From positions 21,636-28,965 of the forward strand of contig PLXB01000156.1 of NCBI GenBank assembly GCA_003151215.1: a stretch of 7,330 bases of DNA, in the 5' to 3' direction. Shown piece after piece: positions 1 through 6,783 of this stretch. Below the pieces are notes generated by a model. The model worked only from the letters and a program-made list of their open reading frames with translations. It ran no database searches and was not told where the DNA came from. Source of the stretch: Ignavibacteriota bacterium (GTDB taxonomy: Bacteria; Bacteroidota; Kapaibacteriia; Palsa-1295). Both the position numbers and the translations under genes were made by a program. Each line of letters begins with the position of its first letter. The first letter of the stretch is position 1.

Positions 1-1
1 A

Positions 2-820
2 TGGGGAATTGCTCCAGATCTAAAAGTGATCGCTCCGGTTCGTCATTGGGAATTTCGCTCGCGTGAGGACGAAATTGCTTATTGTACTGAACACGGAATT
101 CCTGTCGCTGCAACAAAGACAAGTCCATATTCCATCGATGAGAATATCTGGGGTACAAGCATTGAATGCGGAGTACTGGAAGATCCAACTATTGCTCCGC
201 CGGAAGATGCTTACCAAAGAACCCTTTCTGCTGAGGATGCTCCTTCCGAGAGCACAAACGTGACGGTTGACTTCTTTAATGGCATTCCTGTTGCTGTGAA
301 TGGTGATAAAATCGACGCGATCGAACTCCTAAAAAAGTTAAATCGTATTGCCGGAGAGAATGGCATCGGACGTCTCGATCTTATCGAGAATCGTCTTGTC
401 GGTATTAAATCAAGAGAAATTTATGAAGCTCCGGCGGCGACGCTTCTGCATTTCGCTCATCGTGAACTCGAAAGATTGACACTCGATAAATGGACGGCGA
501 GATACAAAGAACAGATGTCACCAGCTTATGCTGAATTGATCTATAATGGATTATGGTTTTCGCCTCTGCGTGAAGCATTAGATGCTTTTGTAGATGAGAC
601 TCAGAAACGGGTAACCGGAAGCATTGTCGTTAAATTATATAAAGGGACGATGCGTGTTCTTTCGCGTTCATCGGAATTTTCTCTGTATGATCAGGCTCTT
701 GCTTCTTATACTGCGGAAGATACGTTCGATCATTCAGCCGGCGAAGGGTTTTCTAAAATATTCTCATTGCCGCTAAGGACTATCGCCCGCTCAAAAGAAA
801 AGGCAACGACTCTCCAATAA
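2..820 (+). CDS. argG: Argininosuccinate synthase, C-terminal part (5' end outside window)
   Basis: Catalyses the ATP-dependent joining of citrulline and aspartate to argininosuccinate, the penultimate step of arginine synthesis in the cytoplasm. The reading frame is open from base 2 (Trp-Gly-Ile-Ala-Pro-Asp-Leu-Lys) with no start codon, so the gene enters from the left. The 272 visible residues compare with about 400 for the family, so roughly the N-terminal third, including the ATP-binding loop, is missing. Recognisable family blocks in order are the [17 protein letters not shown] segment, [14 protein letters not shown], and [20 protein letters not shown] followed by [20 protein letters not shown], all typical of the synthetase and C-terminal multimerisation regions. 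The GTG at 26 is an internal Val codon, not a start. The TAA stop touches the argH ATG directly, so the two are very likely translationally coupled in one operon. Confidence 0.96.
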   Translation, partial: WGIAPDLKVIAPVRHWEFRSREDEIAYCTEHGIPVAATKTSPYSIDENIWGTSIECGVLEDPTIAPPEDAYQRTLSAEDAPSESTNVTVDFFNGIPVAVNGDKIDAIELLKKLNRIAGENGIGRLDLIENRLVGIKSREIYEAPAATLLHFAHRELERLTLDKWTARYKEQMSPAYAELIYNGLWFSPLREALDAFVDETQKRVTGSIVVKLYKGTMRVLSRSSEFSLYDQALASYTAEDTFDHSAGEGFSKIFSLPLRTIARSKEKATTLQ

Positions 821-2215
821 ATGAATCCCGAATTAAAAGAGCAAGCTCCGCTTTGGAGCGGCAGATTTAGTAAAGAACTTGATCCGGCAGCGAAGAAATT
901 CTCTTCGTCAATTGCTGCCGATAGACGTTTTGCCGAAGAAGATATTTCCGGCAGCATCGCGCACGTGACCATGCTCGGCGAATGCGGAATCATTACTCCT
1001 GAAGAATCATCACAGATCGCCGCCGCGCTCATAGAGATGAAAGATGAGATTGAAAGCGGCGCTCTTATTTTTTCCGATGAACGCGAGGATGTGCACCTTG
1101 CTATCGAAACGATACTGACTGAAAGAATAGGTGCGGTCGGCGGCAAATTACATACTGCCCGAAGCCGGAACGATCAGGTCGCGCTCGATCAACGATTATT
1201 TTTACGGAAAGCCATTACAAGGTTAGATTCTTTCCTCAGCGAGCTTCAACAGAGTTTCATTACCAAAGCGGAAGAGAATAAAGAGGCGATCATTCCCGGT
1301 TATACACATCTGCAGCGCGCGCAGCCGGTTTTACTTGCTCATCATCTGCTTGCCTATGTTTCGATGTTAGGTCGCGATAGCGAACGATTAAAAGATTGTT
1401 ACTCACGTGTAGATCGCTCTCCACTTGGTGCGGCTGCTTTTGCCGGAACTTCATTTCCGATTGATAGAAAAGCAGTAGCAAGGCAGCTTGGCTTTTCGGA
1501 TATTCTCTATAATAGTATTGATGCTGTAAGTGACAGAGATTATTTGATAGAACTTGCAAGCGTTTGCAGTATTATCATGATGCATCTAAGCCGTATGGCA
1601 GAAGAATTTATTCTTTGGTCAACCGTCGAGTTTGGCTTTATAGAAATGGATGATAATATCAGCACGGGTTCGAGCATCATGCCGCAGAAAAAGAATCCGG
1701 ATATTGCCGAGCTTATTCGCGGCAAAACCGGACGTGTCTATGGCTCGCTGATGAATTTATTGACGATTATGAAGGGGTTACCGTTGGCATATGATCGCGA
1801 TATGCAATGCGACAAGGAGCCGATGTTTGAGATGATCGATACTACATCCGATTGTCTTATGATGATGCAATTAATAATTGATAATACATCATTCAAAAAA
1901 GAACAGATGAAAAGAGCTCTTCACCAAGGTTATTTAACGGCAACTGAAGTGGCAGACTATCTTGTGCGAAAAGGTGAGACATTCCGCGAAGCGCATCGTA
2001 TTACCGGGGAGCTCGTAAGACATTGCGACGGAAACGGAATTCCGTTTACAGCCCTCGGACTCTTCGGATTGCAATCATTCTCTCCGAAATTCGAACCGGA
2101 TGTTTTTGACATTCTCGATCCCGAACAAAGCATACAAATGAAAGTATCGGAAGGCAGTACTTCTCATGAAAGTGTTGTTATCCAATTGAATTACTGGAAA
2201 AATAAACTGAAGTAA
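821..2215 (+). CDS. argH: Argininosuccinate lyase
   Basis: Cleaves argininosuccinate to arginine and fumarate, the last step of arginine synthesis; a cytoplasmic homotetramer of the fumarase/aspartase superfamily. At 464 residues it is full length for the family. The N-terminus has LWSGRFS; LHTARSRNDQVALDQRLFLR is the conserved substrate-binding segment; GYTHLQRAQP carries the conserved His163; GSSIMPQKKNPD at residues 283-294 is the superfamily signature loop, with catalytic Ser (284-285) and the Lys/Asn pair. All key residues expected are present. The ATG at 821 follows the argG stop with zero spacing and has no clear ribosome-binding site, so translation probably relies on coupling to argG. 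The gene ends in tandem stops TAA TAG (2213-2218), and argD begins 6 bases after the first of these. Identity is very secure. Confidence 0.98.
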   Translation: MNPELKEQAPLWSGRFSKELDPAAKKFSSSIAADRRFAEEDISGSIAHVTMLGECGIITPEESSQIAAALIEMKDEIESGALIFSDEREDVHLAIETILTERIGAVGGKLHTARSRNDQVALDQRLFLRKAITRLDSFLSELQQSFITKAEENKEAIIPGYTHLQRAQPVLLAHHLLAYVSMLGRDSERLKDCYSRVDRSPLGAAAFAGTSFPIDRKAVARQLGFSDILYNSIDAVSDRDYLIELASVCSIIMMHLSRMAEEFILWSTVEFGFIEMDDNISTGSSIMPQKKNPDIAELIRGKTGRVYGSLMNLLTIMKGLPLAYDRDMQCDKEPMFEMIDTTSDCLMMMQLIIDNTSFKKEQMKRALHQGYLTATEVADYLVRKGETFREAHRITGELVRHCDGNGIPFTALGLFGLQSFSPKFEPDVFDILDPEQSIQMKVSEGSTSHESVVIQLNYWKNKLK

Positions 2216-2221
2216 TAGATC

Positions 2222-3430
2222 ATGGAAACTCTTACAAGTCCAGAAGCGATAACTGATTCATTAAGCAGCCGCGAAAAGGAAGTATTCTTCCCTACGTACG
2301 AAAGATTTTTAATCGGTGAGGTTTCCTACGCCTCTGGCGTATATATTTATACCGAGAGTGGTGACCGTTATCTGGATGCTATTGCAGGACTTGGCGTAAA
2401 TGCTCTTGGTCATTCGCATCCTGCGATTGTAAAAGCTGTTCAGGAGCAAGCTGGGCGGTACATGCATTTATCTAATCTTTATTTGCAAGATGTTCAAGTC
2501 GAACTCGCGGAAAAATTATCTGCTCTGAGCGGGTTGAGCAAAGTGTTCTTTACAAATTCCGGAACAGAAGCTGTAGAAGGGGCACTTAAACTTGCCAGAA
2601 AATATTTTTCATCGCCTGAGAAGACAGAGTTAGTCGGAGTATCAAATTCGTTTCATGGCAGAACATATGGTGCTCTCAGTGTTATGGATAAGGAAAAATA
2701 TCGCGATGGATACGGACCTTTTTTGGGGGAGTCAATATGCCTTACTCCTTATTCAGAAGAAAATCTTTCTCAGAGAGTATCTGAAAAGACTGCTGCAGTT
2801 ATCCTGGAAGTAATCCAAGGAGAAGGCGGAATTGTTGAAGTGCCGCAATCATTCATCAAGACTTTAAACGAATTACAAAATAAATTTGGCTTCCTCATTA
2901 TCGCAGATGAAATTCAATCCGGGGTAGGCAGAACAGGGAAGTTTTTCGCGTATGAGTATTTTGGGTTGAAGCCTGATATTATCGTTTGTGCAAAAGCACT
3001 TGGAGGAGGCCTTCCACTCGGAGCGATTCTCTCTAATGATACCATTTCATCTGCTTTTAAGCCAGGTACTCATGGAACGACATTCGGAGGCAATGCTATT
3101 GCATGCGCTGCAGGATTAGCAGTTCTTTCCGAACTGGAGAACGGATTAATGGATAAAGTAAACTCAGAGTCCGGCTATCTGCTTAGCAGTTTAGCGGAAA
3201 TGAAAGAAAAATATCCGCGGATTATAAGCGAAATTCGAGGAAAAGGATTTATGATTGGAGTGGATTTGGCAGCGTCTGCAAAGGAAGTTCATTCGAAGCT
3301 CCTTGAGAGAAGGATGATTACGAACGTTACTGCAAATTCCGTTCTTCGCTTATTGCCCCCGCTTATCTTCGATCATGAAAGTACCGATATGTTTATCGAT
3401 GCCCTTGACTCCGTTTTTTTGGAGGTCTAA
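2222..3430 (+). CDS. argD: Acetylornithine aminotransferase (class III, PLP-dependent)
   Basis: Predicted to transfer the amino group of glutamate to N-acetylglutamate semialdehyde, giving N-acetylornithine, with pyridoxal phosphate as cofactor. It has 402 residues, normal for the family. Class III motifs appear in order: FTNSGTEAVEGALKLAR (phosphate-binding turn), SFHGRTYGALS, VILEVIQGEGGI, IIADEIQSGVGRTGKFF with Asp229 expected to contact the pyridine nitrogen, CAKALGGGLPLGA with Schiff-base Lys258, HGTTFGGN with Thr286-Thr287 from the neighbouring subunit, and a C-terminal IRGKGFMIGVDL. Position 6 bases after argH supports ArgD over the closely related ornithine, GABA or succinylornithine aminotransferases, which sequence motifs alone separate poorly; in some bacteria the same enzyme also serves lysine synthesis as DapC. 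The first 20 or so residues are a low-conservation extension. No convincing Shine-Dalgarno precedes the ATG. Confidence 0.9.
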   Translation: METLTSPEAITDSLSSREKEVFFPTYERFLIGEVSYASGVYIYTESGDRYLDAIAGLGVNALGHSHPAIVKAVQEQAGRYMHLSNLYLQDVQVELAEKLSALSGLSKVFFTNSGTEAVEGALKLARKYFSSPEKTELVGVSNSFHGRTYGALSVMDKEKYRDGYGPFLGESICLTPYSEENLSQRVSEKTAAVILEVIQGEGGIVEVPQSFIKTLNELQNKFGFLIIADEIQSGVGRTGKFFAYEYFGLKPDIIVCAKALGGGLPLGAILSNDTISSAFKPGTHGTTFGGNAIACAAGLAVLSELENGLMDKVNSESGYLLSSLAEMKEKYPRIISEIRGKGFMIGVDLAASAKEVHSKLLERRMITNVTANSVLRLLPPLIFDHESTDMFIDALDSVFLEV

Positions 3431-3448
3431 TTCGTATTAGTATCCAAA
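3418..3448. terminator. Interrupted inverted repeat over the convergent stop codons (possible bidirectional terminator)
   Basis: Outer arms TTTGGA (3418-3423) and TCCAAA (3443-3448) and inner arms CTAAT (3427-3431) and ATTAG (3436-3440) are perfectly complementary. They enclose a TCGT loop, with a 3-by-2 internal loop between the two stems. The structure covers the TAA of argD and the TAA of the convergent propeller gene, the only place where either transcript could be stopped before entering the other gene. Neither side has a proper U-tract (only TTT follows on the + strand), so this is not a textbook intrinsic terminator; the arm complementarity is observed and the function is inferred. Confidence 0.35.
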
Positions 3449-4480
3449 TTTAAGAAGTGTAAAAGTATTTGGCAGAATCGAGGGACGAGGATGAGGATGA
3501 TCCTTCGTCGCTTCAGGTGCGGGACCAAAATCAGCACTGATGAAGTAGAGAGTGCCTGTTTTTTGATCGAGAGCTTCGGTTCTTGCTCCCGCTTGTGTTA
3601 CTATATTTTCTTCAACTTCGAATTTATTAGGGGTATGTTCTCTTACGACCGTCAGCGTTCCATCGCCATTGGAACTAAGGGCCACACTTTTCTTAGGATC
3701 GAAAATGACGGCGTCAACTCCTATGCCGATCGGAAGTTTACTAATAATTTTTCCATTTTCAGAATTGACGACCACCATTAGTTTATTGGCGCATCCGATA
3801 AAAAGGCGATGGTTTTTTCTATCCATATCTATGCCAGTCGGCCCTTCACCTCCTCCGAGATTCCAATGATGTAGAACTTTGAATTTTTTCATATCGAGAT
3901 CAACAACTTCATTTTTATCTTCGATATTGATATAAGCATGACCCATCAAATCCGAAACAGCAAATTCCGGGCCTCCTCCGAGGGGAATACTTGCTTTTAC
4001 GTTTCCTGTTGAAGCATCGATTAATGTGGCGTTCTCACTTTTACCGTTACAAACGATAATCATTTTCGAGAATGGATCATAAATGATGGCATCCGGTTTT
4101 TGACCGACAAGAATTCGCTTCAATGTATCTAATGTATTCAGATCGAACATCAGAACGGAATTACTCTTGCCGTTCGATGTAAAGCCGTGATTGAACTCAG
4201 GGGCAAAAGCTATTCCGTGTACTCCTTCTGTGTTTGATATATCTCCTACCACTTTTGCATTATCGACGTCATAGACAATGACATGTGTTGCGTGCGAGAT
4301 ATACAAGCGTCTCCCTGAATCATCGAATGAAATATAATCCCAGCCACCTTCGCCGCCTAAGCTTACCTTATTGAGGAGATGATAGTGTTCAGTGGCCTTC
4401 TGTGCATTCGCATTTATAGAAGAAAATATGAATAAGGCGAGAAATGCGAAAATAGATTGTCTTTTATTGAGAAGTCTCAT
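3437..4480 (-). CDS. Exported YncE/YVTN-type beta-propeller protein
   Basis: A 347-residue secreted protein of unknown function. Residues 1-26 form a clear Sec signal peptide: basic start (MRLLNKR), hydrophobic core IFAFLALFIFSS, and ANA before Gln27 as the signal peptidase I site. There is no lipobox Cys and no obvious type IX sorting domain, so a periplasmic location is most likely. The mature part is built of short repeats of about 40-45 residues such as WDYISFDDSGRRLYISHATH, HGIAFAPEFNHGFTSNGKSN and PDAIIYDPFSKMIIVCNGKS, each with the hydrophobic strands and turn of a WD-like or YVTN blade, suggesting a propeller of about seven blades. The C-terminus (FGPAPEATKDHPHPRPSILP, then a hydrophobic close) resembles the conserved tail of YncE-like proteins. 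No catalytic residues are evident, and propellers of this type may be binding proteins. It is convergent with argD and divergent from the sugar genes, so it has no clear functional partner here. Confidence 0.85.
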   Translation of the reverse strand: MRLLNKRQSIFAFLALFIFSSINANAQKATEHYHLLNKVSLGGEGGWDYISFDDSGRRLYISHATHVIVYDVDNAKVVGDISNTEGVHGIAFAPEFNHGFTSNGKSNSVLMFDLNTLDTLKRILVGQKPDAIIYDPFSKMIIVCNGKSENATLIDASTGNVKASIPLGGGPEFAVSDLMGHAYINIEDKNEVVDLDMKKFKVLHHWNLGGGEGPTGIDMDRKNHRLFIGCANKLMVVVNSENGKIISKLPIGIGVDAVIFDPKKSVALSSNGDGTLTVVREHTPNKFEVEENIVTQAGARTEALDQKTGTLYFISADFGPAPEATKDHPHPRPSILPNTFTLLKFGY

Positions 4481-4495
4481 CGTTTACGATTAGCT

Positions 4496-4526
4496 AAAAT
4501 TTAGAAAGTGATAAAAAATCTTTCAA
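4496..4526 (-). promoter_or_regulatory. Candidate Bacteroidota-type promoter for the propeller gene
   Basis: Read on the - strand, TTG (4526-4524) is followed after 20 bases by TAAATTTT (4503-4496). This matches the Bacteroidota consensus TTG-N17-23-TAnnTTTG except for the final G. Transcription would begin a few bases upstream of the ATG at 4480, giving a very short leader. In such AT-rich DNA a one-mismatch hit can arise by chance. Confidence 0.3.
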
Positions 4527-4632
4527 GATTAAAATATTTTGCATCGGTCTTCGTCTTTAACGTAGAGAGCAATATATAGGTTTTCTGAATTCAATTATTT
4601 AGTATTTGGAATAAGAAGATTTTTTCGGACGA

Positions 4633-4654
4633 GGTAACAGTTTGGTAACAGTTT
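4633..4654. repeat. Perfect tandem 11-bp repeat, possible OmpR/PhoB-family operator
   Basis: GGTAACAGTTT occurs twice without a gap (4633-4643 and 4644-4654). A degraded third copy keeps the TTAAC core in the same 11-base register (4656-4660). OmpR/PhoB-family response regulators bind head-to-tail as dimers to direct repeats of about one helical turn; the Bacillus PhoP box uses TTAACA-like units at 11-bp spacing, and the E. coli PhoB box also has an 11-bp period. The repeat is observed directly; the regulator and the target gene are inferred. It lies about 135-155 bases upstream of both candidate promoters, so the direction of control is open. Confidence 0.4.
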
Positions 4655-4759
4655 CTTAACCTGAATTTATCGGAGGAAACTCGATTTGAAATGTTGAAAC
4701 AGGCTGAATAAATACTTTACATGGTATTTTTTAAGCTTTTATCGGTATAAAAAAAGTTT

Positions 4760-4775
4760 ACTTCTTGTCAGAAGT
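4760..4775. repeat. Short dyad overlapping the -33 element
   Basis: ACTTCT (4760-4765) and AGAAGT (4770-4775) are exact reverse complements separated by TGTC. The TTG of the proposed -33 element (4765-4767) lies inside it. A dimeric repressor bound here would block the rightward promoter. The short arms mean that chance cannot be excluded. Confidence 0.3.
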
Positions 4776-4797
4776 GATTAAAAAAGTGTTATTTTTG
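4765..4797 (+). promoter_or_regulatory. Candidate Bacteroidota-type promoter for the sugar gene group
   Basis: TTG (4765-4767) and TATTTTTG (4790-4797) are 22 bases apart. The second is an exact match to the TAnnTTTG -7 element used by the Bacteroidota primary sigma factor, and the spacing lies in the accepted range. Initiation would fall around 4801-4804, giving a leader of about 50 bases to the ATG at 4854. This supports that ATG as the start and suggests that the three rightward genes share one transcript. Confidence 0.5.
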
Positions 4798-4853
4798 AAT
4801 ATGCGTAAGGACGCACCGAATTGTCTGATTATGTAAAGTATTCTAGTGCAATT

Positions 4854-5936
4854 ATGGAAAAAAAGAAGCATATCCTTTTTATTTGCGGCTCAATGAACCA
4901 AACGACGCAAATGCACCAAATAGCCCGACAGCTACCTGAATATGAACATGCCTTCACACCCTATTATTGTCATGGTTACGTTGAGGTGATGAGGAAGTTA
5001 GGCATGTTGGAGTTTACAGTGGCAGGAAGTTCTTTCGTCAAAAGAACGTTAGAATATCTCGAGAAAAACGATCTTCATCTGGATTATCAAGGAGTAGCTC
5101 GTAAGTATGATTTAATCGTTAATTGTTCAGATCTGAATCTTCCGAAGAATACACGAGGTGTAAAAAATGTCTTAGTTCAGGAAGGTATGACTGATCCGGA
5201 AAATTTTTTCTATCATTTATACAAGCTTTTACCTATTTTTCCAAGGTGGATCGCAAGTACTTCCACTTTCGGGCTTAGCGATAAGTACGATAAGTTTTGC
5301 GTTGCAAGTTCTGGCTACAAGGATTTCTTCATTCGAAAGGGAGTAAAGGCTGATAAGATTGTAATTACCGGAATCCCGAACTTCGATAATTGCGCAAAGC
5401 ATTATGAAAATAATTTTCCACATTTTGGTTACGTACTTGTTTGCACTTCAGACGCACGAGAGACGTTGAAATATGAGAACCGCAAAGAACTTATTCTACG
5501 TGCAAAACGCATCGCTGCAGGGAGACAACTTATTTTTAAATTACATCCGAATGAAAGATTTGGTCGTGCCATTCGCGAGATTCAGCGTTATGCTTCGGAT
5601 GCGCTTGTCTTTACAAGCGGCAGCGCCGAAGAGATGATCGCCAATTGTGAGGTGCTCATTACACGTTTTTCTACAACGATTTATGTCGGACTTGCTTTGG
5701 GAAAAGAGGTTTATTCGGATTTCAATCTTGCCGAACTACAGCAAATGGTGCCGCTTCAAAATAATTCGGCTGCGCAAAACATTGCGAATGTCTGTCGTGA
5801 AATCATAGAAAACGTTTCGCCGCAAAATAAAAAACTTCGAAAGCGTACAAAAAGACGCGCAGGTGTTTTTATTGAATTTGCAGAGAGAATTGAGCAGGCG
5901 AGAAGCAAGAAGGGAAGATCTAAAAAGCAAGTATGA
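4854..5936 (+). CDS. GT-B-like glycosyl/polyol-phosphate transferase, CDP-glycerol glycerophosphotransferase-related
   Basis: A probable cytoplasmic transferase of surface-polysaccharide synthesis, 360 residues from this start. The N-terminal half opens with a beta-strand and glycine turn (KKHILFICGSMNQTTQMHQI), as in the first Rossmann-like domain of GT-B enzymes. The middle has VITGIPNFDN (170-179), and the C-terminal half has FKLHPNE (His231, Glu234), then TSGSAEEM and LITRFSTTIYVGLALGKEVY. This order (G-x-P-x-x-D, K-x-HP-x-E, then a Ser/Thr-rich loop before a GK turn) is that of CDP-glycerol glycerophosphotransferases and related capsule enzymes, although overall similarity to a named subfamily is not obvious, so donor and acceptor are unknown. 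The tail (KKLRKRTKRRAG, RSKKGRSKKQV) is strongly basic and could hold the protein at the membrane. ATG 4854 was chosen over the in-frame TTG at 4821. The stop overlaps the next start as ATGA. Confidence 0.7.
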   Translation: MEKKKHILFICGSMNQTTQMHQIARQLPEYEHAFTPYYCHGYVEVMRKLGMLEFTVAGSSFVKRTLEYLEKNDLHLDYQGVARKYDLIVNCSDLNLPKNTRGVKNVLVQEGMTDPENFFYHLYKLLPIFPRWIASTSTFGLSDKYDKFCVASSGYKDFFIRKGVKADKIVITGIPNFDNCAKHYENNFPHFGYVLVCTSDARETLKYENRKELILRAKRIAAGRQLIFKLHPNERFGRAIREIQRYASDALVFTSGSAEEMIANCEVLITRFSTTIYVGLALGKEVYSDFNLAELQQMVPLQNNSAAQNIANVCREIIENVSPQNKKLRKRTKRRAGVFIEFAERIEQARSKKGRSKKQV

Positions 5937-6739
5937 AGACCGCCATTATTGTTCAGGCACGAACAAGTTCAAATCGTTTGCCGGGGAAGGTACTTATGCC
6001 TCTTGCTGGTAAGCCGCTTCTGCAGCGGATGCTTGAGCGCGTTAGCATTTCAAGCGAAGCAGATGAAATTGTCGTTGCAACTACGGTAGCTTCAAGCGAC
6101 GATAAGATCGAAGAGCTTTGCAAAAGAACGGGTTTCGCATGTTATCGAGGTCATCCTACAGATCTTCTTGATCGCCATTATCAGGCCGGTGAAGAATTCG
6201 GAGCTGATGTCATTGTAAAAGTACCATCGGATTGTCCGCTGATTGATCCGACAGTAATAGACCGATTGCTTCGCTATTATAAAACAAATTCTCGCAGGTA
6301 CGATTTTGTAAGTAATCTTCATCCTGCAACCTATCCCGACGGTAACGATGTCGAAATAATACCCATCGGTATTCTTGAAGAAGCCTGGCAGGAAGCATCT
6401 AAAAATTATGAAAGGGAGCATACCACTCCTTTCTTTTGGGAGCAGCCGTTACGTTACAGAATAGGCAATATTGGATGGGAGTCGGGACTTGACTACTCGA
6501 TGAGCCACAGGTTTACAATTGATTATATTGAGGACTATGATTTCATCAAGCGAGTTTATGATGAACTTTGGACACCGGAAAGACCGATCTTTTCAATCGA
6601 TGAGATTCTTAAACTGCTGGATGACAAAAAAGAAATATATGATATTAATTCAAAGTATGCAGGGGTAAATTGGTATCGCAGTCATCTTGGAGAATTGAAG
6701 ACTGTTGGCTCGAAGCAAACGAAACAGTTAGTTATATAA
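5933..6739 (+). CDS. SpsF-type cytidylyltransferase (CMP-sugar synthetase superfamily)
   Basis: Predicted to activate a sugar or related acid with CTP, by homology to the spore-coat polysaccharide protein SpsF and CMP-KDO/CMP-sialate synthetases; cytoplasmic. The N-terminal nucleotide-binding signature is intact: IIVQARTSSNRLPGKVLMPL, with Arg10, Arg15, Pro17 and Lys19. A second motif, VKVPSDCPLIDP, carries Asp100, the expected metal ligand, and HRFTIDYIEDYDFI (192-205) has Asp197 and Asp201 in place of the LTVDxxED motif of this family. At 268 residues it is slightly longer than usual because of a C-terminal extension (about 240-268). Its ATG lies in the ATGA overlap with the preceding transferase gene, which strongly suggests a shared transcript and coupled translation. 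SpsF homologues are commonly annotated as glycosyltransferases or acylneuraminate cytidylyltransferases; the true substrate is rarely known and cannot be read here. Confidence 0.85.
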   Translation: MKTAIIVQARTSSNRLPGKVLMPLAGKPLLQRMLERVSISSEADEIVVATTVASSDDKIEELCKRTGFACYRGHPTDLLDRHYQAGEEFGADVIVKVPSDCPLIDPTVIDRLLRYYKTNSRRYDFVSNLHPATYPDGNDVEIIPIGILEEAWQEASKNYEREHTTPFFWEQPLRYRIGNIGWESGLDYSMSHRFTIDYIEDYDFIKRVYDELWTPERPIFSIDEILKLLDDKKEIYDINSKYAGVNWYRSHLGELKTVGSKQTKQLVI

Positions 6740-6783
6740 GTCGAATGGCAAGGAGATGTCTGCAATAGTTTTAATAATGATAT

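Larger units (their letters stand above)
4481..4853. other. Divergent AT-rich intergenic region
   Basis: This 373-base spacer separates the leftward propeller gene from the rightward GT-B gene and is richer in A+T than the coding DNA around it. I see no gene of credible length in it on either strand. It contains a weak leftward promoter candidate (4496-4526), a perfect tandem 11-bp repeat (4633-4654), and a rightward promoter candidate (4765-4797) overlapped by a short dyad (4760-4775). The stretch 4527-4632 has no structure that I can interpret. Confidence 0.7.

Noticed and set aside
26..28. GTG as start codon of argG
   Set aside because: The frame continues upstream to base 2 with synthetase-like residues, and the family is about 130 residues longer at the N-terminus.
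730..1146. Open frame of 138 codons on the - strand
   Set aside because: It lies antisense to the argG end and argH start, whose protein motifs are unmistakable, and its Ser/Ile-rich translation resembles no protein; it is a shadow of the coding strand.
3414..3420. Run of seven T as an intrinsic terminator tail
   Set aside because: It lies inside the argD coding sequence with no GC-rich stem immediately upstream; for the - strand it reads as A, not U.
3491..3781. Open frame of 96 codons on the + strand
   Set aside because: It is antisense to the signal-peptide-bearing propeller gene, and its Cys/Phe/Arg-rich translation has no family features.
4740..4762. AT-rich imperfect hairpin around TTTTAT-CGGT-ATAAAA
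   Set aside because: Only six A/T pairs; in such AT-rich spacer DNA this is expected by chance, and no gene ends here that would need a terminator.
4801..4836. Short upstream frame (ATG, 11 codons, TAA) before the GT-B gene, a possible leader peptide
   Set aside because: Its ATG lies at or before the predicted transcription start and has no ribosome-binding site; there is no run of regulatory codons and no attenuator hairpin follows.
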